64,000 nucleotides of DNA, taken from the NCBI RefSeq assembly GCF_001949145.1, contig NW_019091362.1:5229831-5293830 (forward strand), read 5' to 3'. Both the position numbers and the translations under genes were made by a program. Shown here piece by piece: positions 25,159 to 37,600 of the stretch. The notes below the pieces were generated by a model. The model was given only the letters and a program-made list of their open reading frames with translations, did no database searches and was not told the origin of the DNA. The DNA comes from Acanthaster planci. Lineage: Eukaryota; Echinodermata; Asteroidea; Valvatida; Acanthasteridae. Each line of letters opens with the position of its first letter. Position 1 is the stretch's first letter.

Positions 25159-28100
25159 TAGACATGTATGTTTGCTACCACTAAGCATCTTATAAGTCTC
25201 CCATTTTTAATCATAATCACATGTGCGGGCTAGCGGAAAAACGAACTCTTCACGGTTACGTACTTGCTTAATTAGAAAGACAAACATGACGACTAGACAA
25301 AACGTGTCAATGACCTCTTAAATAACACGCTGCATGACAAGATGTCTTCTTAAAATCATTTGTATTATGTTTATTAGAAAATCATTAAAAAGGTATCTCA
25401 AGTACTACATCAAGTATCAAGAACTTAATGTGTCTCTATTTCTCAACTTGTGATTAAATGCTAATATTTGAACTAGAAATAAGCGCAATATATATTACAT
25501 GTTCAGTTGTTATCTAAATTTACCGGCACAAGGAACAAGCTAACTGTAAAGTGGGATCGTCTCTTCTGAAGACTGAACATAAACGTCAATATTTATACAG
25601 CCCAGTACCTTTTGGGGGTTTGATTTTATTCGTGTAGGCCTAACTATGGGGGAAATGTATCAACACTGAAAGGAAAACTTCTTTTGCGAGAACAGTGTTT
25701 GTTTCAGAAAAGAAAGGTGGCCCTTCAATGCTTCCCAACACCATTCTTAAACCGTAATGGCGAAAAATCCAAGCGAAAAATTAGTCGAAACTTAATTTCA
25801 TACGAGGATAAATAAAAGGCGAGATTTCGGCACTGGTGGAATTACATTGACAAGTATAATCTTCTATGACAGGCATGCACAGAATGGTTTCAAAACCGAA
25901 GCACCGTCCACCTTGTAACCACTCTATCCACTGCTGTGTTATATTGTAAAATCATTATGGTCTTCATTATACATGGGCTCCTACATACTTTTCGTAGAAA
26001 AGAAAACTCCTGGCATGTGATTTTTGTTCGAAACTTCAAAATCCCCCATTCCCAGCCTTAATATTTTGCAACTTGGACTTAAAAACCACTGCAGAATGTT
26101 AAGCTTTCAAAAAGGAACACTTCAATTCCTTTAAGCGCATACTTGTCAAGTGTCAAAAATTGCCATTTCCAGCTGTGGTTAAATCCCACGCACTGGAAGT
26201 CTAGAATTATTTTCATACATTTGCTACTGGAGCAAAATTAAACAAACAGAAACTAGTAAACTACAAAGCCGAAGGCTTTCAACACACGGTCTAAATTCAT
26301 GACAGTTAAAGCCCAATGTCGAAGACGGAAGCGAAATCCCATTTTTGACACTTTTAATTTTGCCAGACATTGGTCTTTTAACAAAAATAAAACATTTTCT
26401 AACAGGAGTCCAAACTAGGCAAACCGGTCATTTCTGTTCACAATGTGTTACTCAAACTTACTTATGTACCATCAAGTAGCAAGTGTAAAGACCTATTAAT
26501 TTTACATGAAAAATCTAAAGCGACGATCAATTCACAAGAAGTGCTTTAATAACATGTCGATTGCGACTACATCTTCGAAATATACATCCAAACTGGCTGT
26601 GCTACAATTTTGTGCAACAGAACAATTTCTATCCTGAACAGTCAAGAAATAAGTAAAGAGACGTCACATAAATAAGAAATGCAGTTTATATCAACATCGT
26701 ATTATTAATATCAATTTGCCGAGAGTACGTCTTAAAGCGCACTAAAGGAACCAAAATACCAACTCATAATTTGCTTCCATGCAGAGCCACATTCGCACAA
26801 AAAAAACTGTTAGATCTGAAAAATATTTGAATAGTTATTCTCCATACGGCACATAGCTAATCTATGGCATTTTATGACAGTTTCCATCGCATGCCACTCC
26901 TGCTGACTCCGGGAACGGCCAAATTGACAAACAACTGTGAGTCCTGGATTCGTTCAACAGAAGTGTTAGAGTTAATGCAGTTTTCCGTTCAATTTTTCTG
27001 AGCAGATGGAGAAAAGTGTGACTCCTCATGGTGATGTTTGAAATGCCCGGCTATGAATCATACTCAGTGGTCGAAGAGGAATTGCCATCCAGCTGCACTA
27101 GCTGCATTCATAGTGATGGTAGTGCATTTGTTGTAACTTGTATGGCTGAACTAACGATAGAAAAGTTATGATTTCCCAGCTTATACACGCAGAGACTCGA
27201 AGGGGTTTCAGCAAGGCAAGATACGGTTTAACATATATAGACGGCTAAAAGACTGCTAAAAGAGCGTCCCATTGCTGTATCAGTAGGCTTAGGCGAATTG
27301 GTGCTGGTGAAATCGACGAGGATAGATTCCAAACTCGGAAAATCGGAAACGCGATTCTACCCTTTAGATGGATCGACTCCATTCAACTTTCGATTGCATT
27401 CCACTAAGATCCTATTGCAGCAAGCGCCTAGTGATTCTGAGAGACTGTCAACTCGTACGACCCCTTGAGCTTAAAAAAATTCCGACAAGTGGGTGATTAA
27501 GCCGACTCAAAGAAGTCTAAACCGCAGCATACCATAAGGGAATCATAAGCGGCTCCATGTGGTGTTTCTCTTGAGCCTAGTTTCCATGTCAACGGCAGAG
27601 ACACAGAGAACATCGCCGATCAGTTTGCGACGATAGCAGTCATGGAACCACAATTTCTCGCAACGGACGCCAACAGGGACGGCGAAAGTCGGCTAAGTTG
27701 AACTTAATTCAACTTTGCCAACTGTGTGCGCTTACGCGGACACGGCGCGGGAACAACGATATCTCTCTCGCTTAATAGCACTCATTTTACCAATTTTATT
27801 TCAATTACTAACTATGATTCCCTAATATATATAAAAACTTACCACAAACAAAATACATCAAACTGGATAAACAGTTGGGCTTCCAGAGGCGAAATTGCCA
27901 CCTAAAATGTGCGAAAAATTAGCGAGTTTCGTACGCCATTTTTTTTACGTTTAGGGATGGAATTACGCCAAATTGTTTTACGCAACACGCTGGGGAAACC
28001 TGACTTGAGTAAAGGCTAAAATCGTAGCTTTGAGTTATTTTTTCGAAGGGAGTCCGATATTGTAACAGGTGGGCTTCAACAAGGCGTGAAGACTATAGTC

Positions 28101-30728
28101 TCCTCTCAAGACTGACAAAATCTATTTTTCACCGGAAAGGGCATGTTGTATCCCCAAAAAGTGTGTTCTAAAAAAAAAGCCACGCTTCCACCACTGTCTA
28201 GGTCTTGGTATCTTGCATGTTTTCTGTGTCCGTTTACAACCACATGAATACTAGTACTTTACTTGGCCTGTAAAGTGTGCCGATCACAAGCACTGTGGGT
28301 TAGGCCAATTTCTGGCTTCATTCCAATCGATCTCCCATGCTGTAAATTTATCCGGTTCTACGGGTAAGCGACGAAACTAAAGTGACAGTCTTTCTACAGG
28401 TCTAACACCACTGCATTCCGCTTTTTGCGAGAAACATTAAAAAAAAACACTAATGAGAAATTTGTTTCCTATCGGGGATTTCCTTCTTTTAAAACTCGTT
28501 GGCAAGACCAACATAGTTTAAAAAAAAGGTTTTATACCCATGGTAGCGCATTGGGGCTGCAAGCGTTATTTTACCGGCGCATCGAGTCTGAGCTCAGGGT
28601 ATTCATCGTTAATTAACGTTGTTTGCTGTAGGCCTCCACCTTCCCATTAACCCTAATTGGCGAGAGTTTTGGACACGGAGATTTCGGCCACAAATGAAAG
28701 AAGTTGGGCAAGGACGCTCTGGTGATTCTGAACTTTTCCTGTCACCAAATTGCAAGGGACTTCGCAGGAGACTAGCGGCTTCATGTTGCAGCTGATACCA
28801 GACAGACACGCCAGAAACATGTGTTAACCATTGACAGCAGATTGGTGCAGTGTGTGGAGAAGGAGCGGATAGGGTTTCAGTGAAAATTCCCTCCGATAGG
28901 TTGCAGAAAGTAAAATGTTTGTCGCTAATCGAAGAGGCTTGCACCTGTTTCGGTTCCGTGGAATAAATTGTAGCTTAATAAAGTTTATGTCGCATGAAAA
29001 TGAATGTAAAGGCACCTATGTTTCTTAACCAACATGTGTTTTAACTTGAAACACACAATCACAATTGTACAACGGCAAAATTACGAAGAGGAGCCACGTG
29101 CAGTATCAGTATACGTAGGTTTCCGTTCGATTTCATGAAATCGTGTGCGACAGTTAAACTAATGTTTCGAATCTCGAACAATTGTACGGTAGATAATCAG
29201 ATTAAAGTCGTAGTACGATGTAATGTCTTGATGAGACAACAAGCAATTAACCAAGCGCCCTATGAACATAATATGTAGTAACGGAGGGTTAAACTGTTTT
29301 ATGTCCTTTGCACTGGTGAAAATCGGATTTAGATTCCAAGTGGAATCGCGATTCCTTGACTTCATCGAATAGAAATCGATTCCAAAAATGCTGGATTCGC
29401 CCAAGCCTATATTCAGTGAGAAGCTGTCAATCCTCAATTTAAGTTGACACTTTGACAGGTGGGGTTGTTGGGGACGGGGTTGCATTGGTCGTTATACCGT
29501 TGCTAGTAAGACAGTTGACAGCAAGTACTTCATACTATTAGACGGTCACTAGTGTATAACAAATTTGTTTGGGGAGGGGGTCGTAGCGTTAGAAAACACT
29601 CGCTAATTTTGGAAGCTTGGTACAAACAAATTCCAACAGATCATACGAATACATCTACGAGTTTGTAAGACTTGAAAATCAAAGTCTGGGTCATGTATGC
29701 GTAGGCACCATACGGAAGTGATGAACATGGTTTGAGTGACCCAAAGAAAAATGGTATTTTATACCTAGAAATACACCAAGCAAAATATAGTGAAACACCT
29801 TACAAAAATTACACAGACTTACCTGGTACAAATAATCTATGAAAATATCCTGTCTTTACCTTTTCATTAAGTGGATAACAATTCTTAAAAATATGTAAAG
29901 GTATCAGTAAATATTTTGAGACTCCGTATTGAGAATATTTTATGTTCATGTACATGTGCTTTCATTGTTGTATATTAGCTCGTACGGTTAAATTTTCAAA
30001 CAGGTCATTTCCAGACATCACGTTTGCAACGTTACAAGCTACTGCTAAGTGTTTGAAAGATTGGGTGGTGCACAACCATATAAGCCTTGTGATGTGTCAC
30101 TAGCATAGGAATGACTGCCCACTTTCAAAAGTATCATCCCCAAAAACTTCCAAAGAGACTTGCTCAGTTTTAGAAAAGCACACTGACAGCTGTAAGCTTG
30201 CCTAAGGTATGTATACTCTTATCGAAGACAATCTGAATTTTCCCTTTCAACGTTGTAAACATGTTCACTTGTACGGAGTTTGTTATGTTTTTGTTCAGGC
30301 ACATAGCCCGACAGCATTTCCAAACTCTAAGAGCGTTCTCCTTCCTTAAGTGAAACCAGAGCTTAAGGGATTTATGTCGATTGTAATAATAAAAAGCAGC
30401 GACTCACTTTGCTTGTCTCTCCATGCCTACAAAGACGCTGTATTTTGAAGCAGAATTTCCAGCATCTTTCGTTTTGCTTTTCCCATAAAGTACAATGTCT
30501 AGTCATCGAAACCGTGAATGCGTGCGAAGCCACACAACCTGCGAGTAAATTAATATTACACAGCATAGGCCATTCAACACGTTTCCCGTAGCCCTTCTAG
30601 CTATCTTTTGCCCTATAAAGCTGGATTTTGCTTTGCGTAGATTATCGAAAAGTATTTAGGAAACTTAGAATCCTCCATTTTGCGGCGCGGAGTAAGTTCG
30701 TGGAATTCGGCACCCAGTAATGGACCGA
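25159..30728. other. 5.5-kb gene-poor stretch
   Basis: Almost no long open frames on either strand and no motif I recognise. The frames at 28609-28944 and 29159-29485 (minus) have no family resemblance. Could hold regulatory sequence or undetected short exons. Confidence 0.4.
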
Positions 30729-32273
30729 TCAGGACACAGCCTCGACCATCGGGGCCGTCTCCGAAGGCGGCCGGGCGATGCTTTCCTCCAAGGCAGCCAA
30801 CTTCTCCCGGAAGTCCTCACAGATGACCTGTGCGCTCTTGGAGCGGAAGATGACCTCCCTCGTGTTAAGGACGTCGTTGTAGTCCAGCAACTCAACGCTG
30901 AAGATTCTCTTGCCCTGACCATAGCGCTTGAAGCCCTCAAGGGGCCACTCGAAGTTGTTCTTGGCACCCACGAAGCAGAGATGTGTTGCAGTAACCTTCA
31001 GCTCACCTGCACGGATGAAAATGCATCTGTGTTGAGTTCTAAGTCATTCTGTGCTTGGTGAGACACTTTATTCAATGACAAGAAGAGGATATTGTACAAA
31101 CATTATTAGTCCCGTGCTGTGGAAGTAACAGTGGCATGTATTCAGTATTCAAAAACACAGTGCAAGATACTCAAGTAGCACTTCCCTCTAAAACTACAAG
31201 ATTAGTAAAATGTGCTTTCTTCCAGGTCATCTTTTTTCTTGAGATGTCCCAGAATGGTGACGGTTAAAAAAAAAGGCTTAGAACCTCAATGGCTCTAAAT
31301 GTATTATTTTTCCCTACAAGCCCCTGAGTTCTCCAAGATACCTTATTGTTACATCAGGGAGCCATTAAGAGCAAACGTGAACGATCCAATTTCATCAAGG
31401 CTCGCATATGTCTGTGGATGTTGGGCTGGGCCTTTTTAGCCGTGGTCCTTGATCGTATATGGCCGCTAACATGCACAGCTGGGCGTTGGCTAGCTGTGCA
31501 CTTGAACCCCCCCCCCCAAAAAAAAGCGCAAAAGGCCACCTCAGGCGACTTCCTCACGTGTAAATCGTGGCAGCTCTGACTGACTTTGCATTATCATTAC
31601 AACTTTTTAACTGCATGAATGCAGAAGCTAGCACATGATAGTGTATAAGTCAGCAGCCAGATACCGTCAAAGAACGCCGTCTACGTACCCCATGACAAAA
31701 TCTTTCCATGACAAATCCCACGACAAATCTTTCTGAAACTTGGTATGGACATAAAACGTCCATTATACATGAGTCTTTATTTATTGTTTAAGATTTTATT
31801 AAACTTAGACAAGCGAGTTTGACTGTTGTGTCAAGAATTTGGCCTGTCTTTTGAATTAATGAACACTTCACGAGAAGGACCCCCCCTTTTTGAAGGGCGT
31901 CACTTGGCGCAACACAATACGCATACTGGGCAAGCTTGCTCGCACGCGTGTAGCATGGCGTGCACACGAGCAATTAATTATTCTGTGTGGGTATCGCCGC
32001 ACGGAGAGTTACAGCTTTTTTAAACGGTGAACGGCTGCTTACTGGTGCAGCTCCGAAGTCAAAAATGATGCGCCTGACAAACAAATAACGAAGCAGGCCC
32101 ATGACCTGCTAGGAGGTTTTCTCGCCAAACGATGAGGCGGACAATGACCTACAAATCTGAGGACAATCCTCACACTCATAGCTAGTACCTTTGTCGAACT
32201 TTTTCCTCATACTGTCCCCGAAGATGTCCACCTTATATGCGTCTGTGCCGTTGGTACTCTGCTGCCCTCCCAT
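30729..32273 (-). CDS. Small N-myristoylated IRS-type PTB-domain protein, two exons, 120 aa
   Basis: Predicted membrane-anchored adaptor made almost only of one PTB fold of the IRS/DOK/FRS2 type. Exon 1 is 32273-32189 (85 nt) and exon 2 is 31006-30729 (278 nt). The intron is GT..AG and the phase matches (G|GT), giving 121 codons including TGA. The N-terminus MGGQQST fits the myristoylation consensus M-G-x-x-x-S, as in FRS2. The domain spans about residues 13-97: GELKVTATHLCFVGAKN (strands), EWPLEGFKRYG (the W/H-PL...RRYG signature of these PTBs), IFSVELL (the family's LFSFE), then REVIFRSKSA and a C-terminal helix. The GRRCxTGEG segment that carries a phosphotyrosine-contacting arginine in IRS1-like domains is replaced by DYNDVLNT, so classical ligand binding is doubtful. 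The tail is short, with no docking tyrosines like FRS2. A further downstream exon cannot be fully excluded. Confidence 0.7.
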
Positions 32274-32610
32274 TGTGAAGACGTGATCACTGGTTCACGA
32301 AACAACTGAGGAAAGCGAAGGAAACGAACATTTGCGTTTACTTAAAGAGAACGCACACACTTACTTGTCACTAGTAAATTCCAAATACGGTAACGGTGAA
32401 TAATTTGGACCTGCAAAAAGTAATACTCAAAAAGTGAAAAAGGATAAAGCTGCCAACAATGAGGCAGGAACTGGTCTGCCATCTTTCTGTGCGAATGAAC
32501 GGCATTTTTACAGATCCAGACTTTTTTTAAAGGAAATTCATCATTTTGTGCAATGTGTAGTACCCGTAACTGCAAAAGAGTGAAAAAAATCAACCCCCTA
32601 ACATAAAATG
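32274..32610. other. Upstream flank of the PTB-type gene
   Basis: Presumed promoter and 5' UTR for the minus-strand gene. No TATA box or other clear element seen. Confidence 0.4.
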
Positions 32611-32798
32611 CCTCATAAAACCACTCTAAAAAGAGTAAAAATCCACTCTGTCAAAGAGCCATCATCAGAAAGAACTCGAAAAAAAAGAGTTCTTTTTCAA
32701 ATGGCCTCTCTTTTGGAGTGGTTTTTACTCTATTTAGACTTTTTACACTATTTTGGAGAGGTGCGGTTTTCAATCTTTTGGAGTGGTTTTTAATGAGG
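32611..32798. mobile_element. 188-bp foldback/MITE with CCTCAT ends
   Basis: The left end CCTCATAAAACCACTCTAAA is inverted at the right end, which reads CCTCATTAAAAACCACTCCA on the minus strand, giving about 23-bp imperfect terminal repeats. Inside are more copies of GGAGTGGTTTTTACTC-like words and a perfect AGAACTC...GAGTTCT hairpin near 32671-32693. Target duplication not evident; superfamily unknown. Confidence 0.65.
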
Positions 32799-34336
32799 GA
32801 CGTACTCTTTTGAAGAATGTGTTTTTCAGTCTTGTCTTCAGTAGTTGGGAGGTGCTGCCAATGATTTTCGAACCTTCACTTAAAGCTCTGTGCATTGCCG
32901 GCTTTATGGGTAAATAACAAGTGAGAAGTATACCCTCATATCGATCATAATTCCATAAATGTCCAAAATGAATTCATTAGACTGCTGGGAAGGAAGGGAA
33001 TAATCCAGGTTATAAATATGTAAAGAAGCTTATGTCCCGTGGCAAAGGTATTTGGCATAACTGTGCAGCCAACAACATCAGACAGTTTAACAGAACTACT
33101 TGTAACCAGTACGCTAATAATACGACAAGTATGCATATGATCAATATATCTCATCAACAAAAACTGAAACTCCAAGTATGGACGAGTGCATACTCGACGC
33201 GAACGCGGAAGCCAAGCATTTATAGTGAATTCGATTTGGTTCAAAAATAATGTTTTTCTTCACTTGTGCTCTCATTCTCATTGCCAAATATGAAACGGTC
33301 TTCGCGTATTTTCGGAATATCGACACGTTAAATAGGTTCAATGTGAATAATGCCAATATATACAGAGAGAGTGCCGTGGTAAATATTAACTATTCTATTG
33401 CCTTACATTTTCCTCTAGACATCATTTTATAGAAATAGACTTAAATCGGACGCTTATTTCAGCTCCAAAAAAGGCCACTATTTCGAATATTTTACCGAAA
33501 AATCATTTCCTCCGGTGATTAATTTAAAAACTGTAGGCAATGAGGAGAGTTTCAGAAAACCCCTACACTGAAAGTATATCACAGCAACAGCGTAATTATG
33601 AAAACAATGGTTTCTCAATGTAAGAGGAATATATAAAAAGTTTTACAACATATTTTCCAAAAGTAAAATCCAAACAATATACCTTCATCAAGTTCACTGT
33701 TGAATATTCGTCGCATGAACGCGATGCCATTTCTTAGTATGAGAAGGGCTTATGTAAAACAACTGACGGCAAGTTTCTCCATAAAAGGCAACTGGAATTG
33801 GAAAGTGATTTCACATTAAAATTATCAGCATGTTTGCAATGGATTTTACCAGTTATCGGTTTGGGGATGGATCCAGGTCTGGACTTAGATTGGAGTCTGG
33901 ACCCTAAAGACAATTTTTAACAGGACTCCGGGACGATAATGACTTTTTCTCGACGGTACCAGAACGTGCTACTTGCACATCACAGCGGAAATTGTGTCAA
34001 GTATGCGCACTGGTGCGCTAAACATCAGCAGGTATCTGTCACCAGCAACCTCATCATACGATGCTCCTACCTGAAGTACAGGAGTTAGATTTTATTTCGG
34101 TATCCGTATACACATCTACGAGGCTGATCCGTGTTTTCTGACATGCTTGTTCAGCAACTAACAATGAGTGAGCACCCAAACATGCCTATATTGGTACAAT
34201 CCGAGAATTGTCATATTTTAATTGATCCACATCTCTAGCCTTTTCTGGGTAGTATATACTTTTGGTTATCACCTCCTGATGTACCAGTCATGTCCAACCT
34301 CTGACAAAATTTAGCTCTGGATAGAAAAACTCCTGA
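32799..34336. other. Non-coding stretch
   Basis: AT-rich. Short frames near 32945-33432 on both strands overlap each other and show no motif. Nothing else recognised. Confidence 0.4.
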
Positions 34337-34650
34337 ATGAATCCTCCTCAAGTTGACGTGGGAATTCCACCTGCTGAGAACACTCTCTTCTGCCTCAGAC
34401 GCACATGGGCTCAGTGGAAAACACTGAACCGTCTGAAGACAAGAACAGGGCGATCCAGGGTTGCTCTGAACAGATGGGGTTACAAGACCGGACCAACCCC
34501 CTGTGAATGTGCAGAAGAAGACCACAGTATGGAGCACCGTCTCGTCTGCTCTACAATCCAGTCCTTGTAACCAAAAAGACCTTGCAGTTCAACGCACATG
34601 CAAAGATCTGTGTCAAGAAATAGGAGACTGTTGTATGACCTCGCTTTGGA
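34337..34650 (+). mobile_element. 3' end of a non-LTR retrotransposon (LINE) ORF, fossil
   Basis: A plus-strand frame gives WKTLNRLKTRTGRSRVALN then RWGYKTGPTPCECAEEDHSM and EHRLVC. This is the C-terminal NRLRTGxGR...WG...CxCGxxxxxxxHxLxxC segment found after the reverse transcriptase in many animal LINEs. A stop at 34568 is followed in another frame by CNQKDLAVQRTCKDLC, a further family-like piece, so the copy is frameshifted. No reverse-transcriptase core lies upstream, as expected for a 5'-truncated LINE. Confidence 0.75.
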
Positions 34651-37600
34651 GAAACGAGGAAATCTCCTGATTGGTTAGGCCCCATAGCAGGGATCTTTTT
34701 CTCCTTTCGTTGTAAAGTCATTTCCTTTTGTGAGAATGAACAGTACATTATGGCATATGCATAGTACATTGTGCGGATAGTATTTCCCCTCATTGAATCC
34801 TGACTGGCAGAACTCCCTGATGGATCCAACTGAAGCATTGTGCACGACGCTCGGTTGCTATATTTGCATAGAGAATAATTATCAAGAAGTAGGAATTAAA
34901 CTTCACAAATCACAACCTACACTGCACGTTTTCGAATGGTAGGCCTACTGTGGTGTGAAGAATTGTACTTAACTTTTAAATGATATTTCCTAACATGTTC
35001 ATTTCATTGCCCAAGAGCCGCATCCAGGATATTGAGCACCTTTAATTTTCATTTTTGAATGCAAATATCTCATTGTTGTTAGGTTTTGCATGAAACCATT
35101 TTAGGAGAGTTTCATGAGCACTAACCTTAACATATTTGCACCATATTTGAAAGAAATTAAATGAAAATGATGCATTATAGCAAACAATAGTGTTGTGCGC
35201 AAAATAATCAGAAAAATGCCGTAAAACCACCTTTGGCTAAATTGCAGCGCACTGAGCTCATGAGATATCATGGATTATTGTTCACAGTATTCCTGGTAAG
35301 CTTTAGCAAACGTTGGCGACGAATATCGAATTGCAACGGCGACAGTAGGCTCTCAGTCCTAAAAGGGCATAGGGGTTAACGTGTAACATCGTACATTCTT
35401 TTCACAGCCAGTTATTTGAAAAGGCTACATGTTTTTTAATGACGGTGATGACAGGAATAATTTGACATACGGCTTTATCCATAATTGATTTTATTTTGCA
35501 TTTTGTATAACATCCATCCGTGGATATTTCACATTAGGGGCCATGAGTCGTGCAAATGCTTGCGTGAGTTGAGTTATTGGAAAAGTATTACGGGCGATTT
35601 ACAATGCCTTGAACCACTACAGAGGTTGCCACAGAGAGGCATTTTCGCAGTGCGCTGTGGGAAAACGGTCAACAAAGGATCTTTGTGCCGACTATGCCAT
35701 GAACAGGAAACTTGGTCCACTGGTTTTTGTCAGGGATGAAACTTCGTGTTTTACAGTATCGTGTTAATTAATATTCCACGGTGTTTTTTGTGAGGTTCTG
35801 TACATATGTCTTCAAAGTGTCTAATGACATTCGTCCAAATCGTCGGGGTAAGTCGACCATTTTTGTGGACCCTAACGTAAAATAAAGTTTCTCCGTGACA
35901 AACTCTTGGTGGCGCACTGTATCGCGCGTCGTCCGTAACTTATTATTGGAAGTTACCGTGACTTGCTTTTCTGAGGCTGTGCCTACTGTGCATGGTTATT
36001 TGAAATGGGCGAAGGCTCGGTCATTCGAGCGCTATACACAAGTTTGCGTTTAGTTTTTCTCAATGGCCTGACTAACTTCACAAATTTGCTGTAAATACCA
36101 ACTTTCCACCTTCAGAGTAAAGTGTCAAGCTGTTGTACACATCGTCTGGGAAATGAACAGATGTTCCACTTCATTTCAAACATCTGGATGCAGATGCTTT
36201 AATATTTATTACCATAACTCTACATATTCACAACCGAGAGCTGAACTCTAGCTCACTGCGCCACTCGTTATCACTTACAAGTCTTCAGTTCTGAAGTGTT
36301 CCCCGGGAACGCGTTTCCTATTACACTACACTGTCTGGAGACACACCAAGTCTCATCAGATGGAAAATGCATGGTGCAACTGCTATTCTTAAGAAGAGAC
36401 CAGTCTTCCCGCCTCGTGGAGCATCCCCTGTTGAAATGTCAGACTTGACTTGGNCTCCAGAGTCACGACTGCAGCCTTTATTCAAGTCGAGTTTTCCCGA
36501 TGACCCGGTACAATTCAATGGAACTGCCGCCCGGAAGAAGTACGCATGCATCGTCCACGCTACAATTTACACTACGTTCACACTTCACATGAACAGATAT
36601 GGCTACACACTGTACCTACACATGTTGCCTTTCTCTTGCCCCTGAAACTGTAGAAACAACTGAGTTCTGAATAATTATGTCTGAGGTTTGGTAAAGAAAA
36701 TGTGGCATGGTTTATCCCGGGCAGTGGATAGTATTTGTAAAATGCCAAACACCCTCTCCTGTGAATACCGACACCACAGTTGAACTTTAAAAAAAAAAAA
36801 CAAAAAAAAAACTTTTCTTATTTTAAGGAATTAAAAGGGCCTACACGTCAGAAATGGTACTTACATGTTCCTTTGGGGGAAGTGTGACTATTTAAAACTG
36901 GACAGCCAGTCCGGAAAACAAACAAACTAAACAAACAATGAACCCCCCCCCCGACTCAAGGCCTGGGTAAGTAGCCTATCCACTGTCTCAGTGGCCTTAA
37001 AATGAAAAGATGTGCATTGCCCTTAAATTGTCAGCGGATTGGCATGGAGCAGTACTAACACATGTCGTGATTAATCATGTACCTTCAGAAGCAAGCTCCG
37101 TGCACCTTTCACCAGTTATAATGGCTGCTGGATGGTGTTGTACTCTTAGCTTGGGCCCTTATGTTTGAAGAGGATTGTCGAAGGCAAACTGGAAGAAGTG
37201 CAGTGCCACTTTATATGTAATTGAGTCCGTCCTTTTAAAGAGGAATTTCGAGCAAATCTGACACGGGAAAGTACTGTTCTCATTCTCTGAAACATAAAAT
37301 ACGAACACAGAAATGATTCCACTGTGGACTGCTCTGACTGCACAGACACATGGACCATGGAGCTGTGTGGACTAGGACTTCTTAAAACCTCTATCAAACA
37401 ATTTGCTTTCAAGTATGCACGGTGGTAATTGTATGTAAGCAGACGATCGATTCAGATGCACGATTGCCACTTTTTTTTCTACGGTGAATGTATCAGACTC
37501 GTTCACCGTCTACAGCCTGTCAGTCTGTTTGTACTGTTACTGGAAAGCTATTTTCACATGTAAGAAAATTTTAGTTGCAGATATTTAGCCTGTTATGCTG

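Noticed and set aside
25159-30728. tRNA or other small RNA genes in the gene-poor stretch
   Set aside because: I looked for the conserved GGTTCGA-type internal promoter and cloverleaf arms here and elsewhere and found none convincing.
30665-30967. 100-codon Arg/Ser-rich frame on the minus strand
   Set aside because: It is a shifted reading of the PTB-type exon, which has the meaningful frame.
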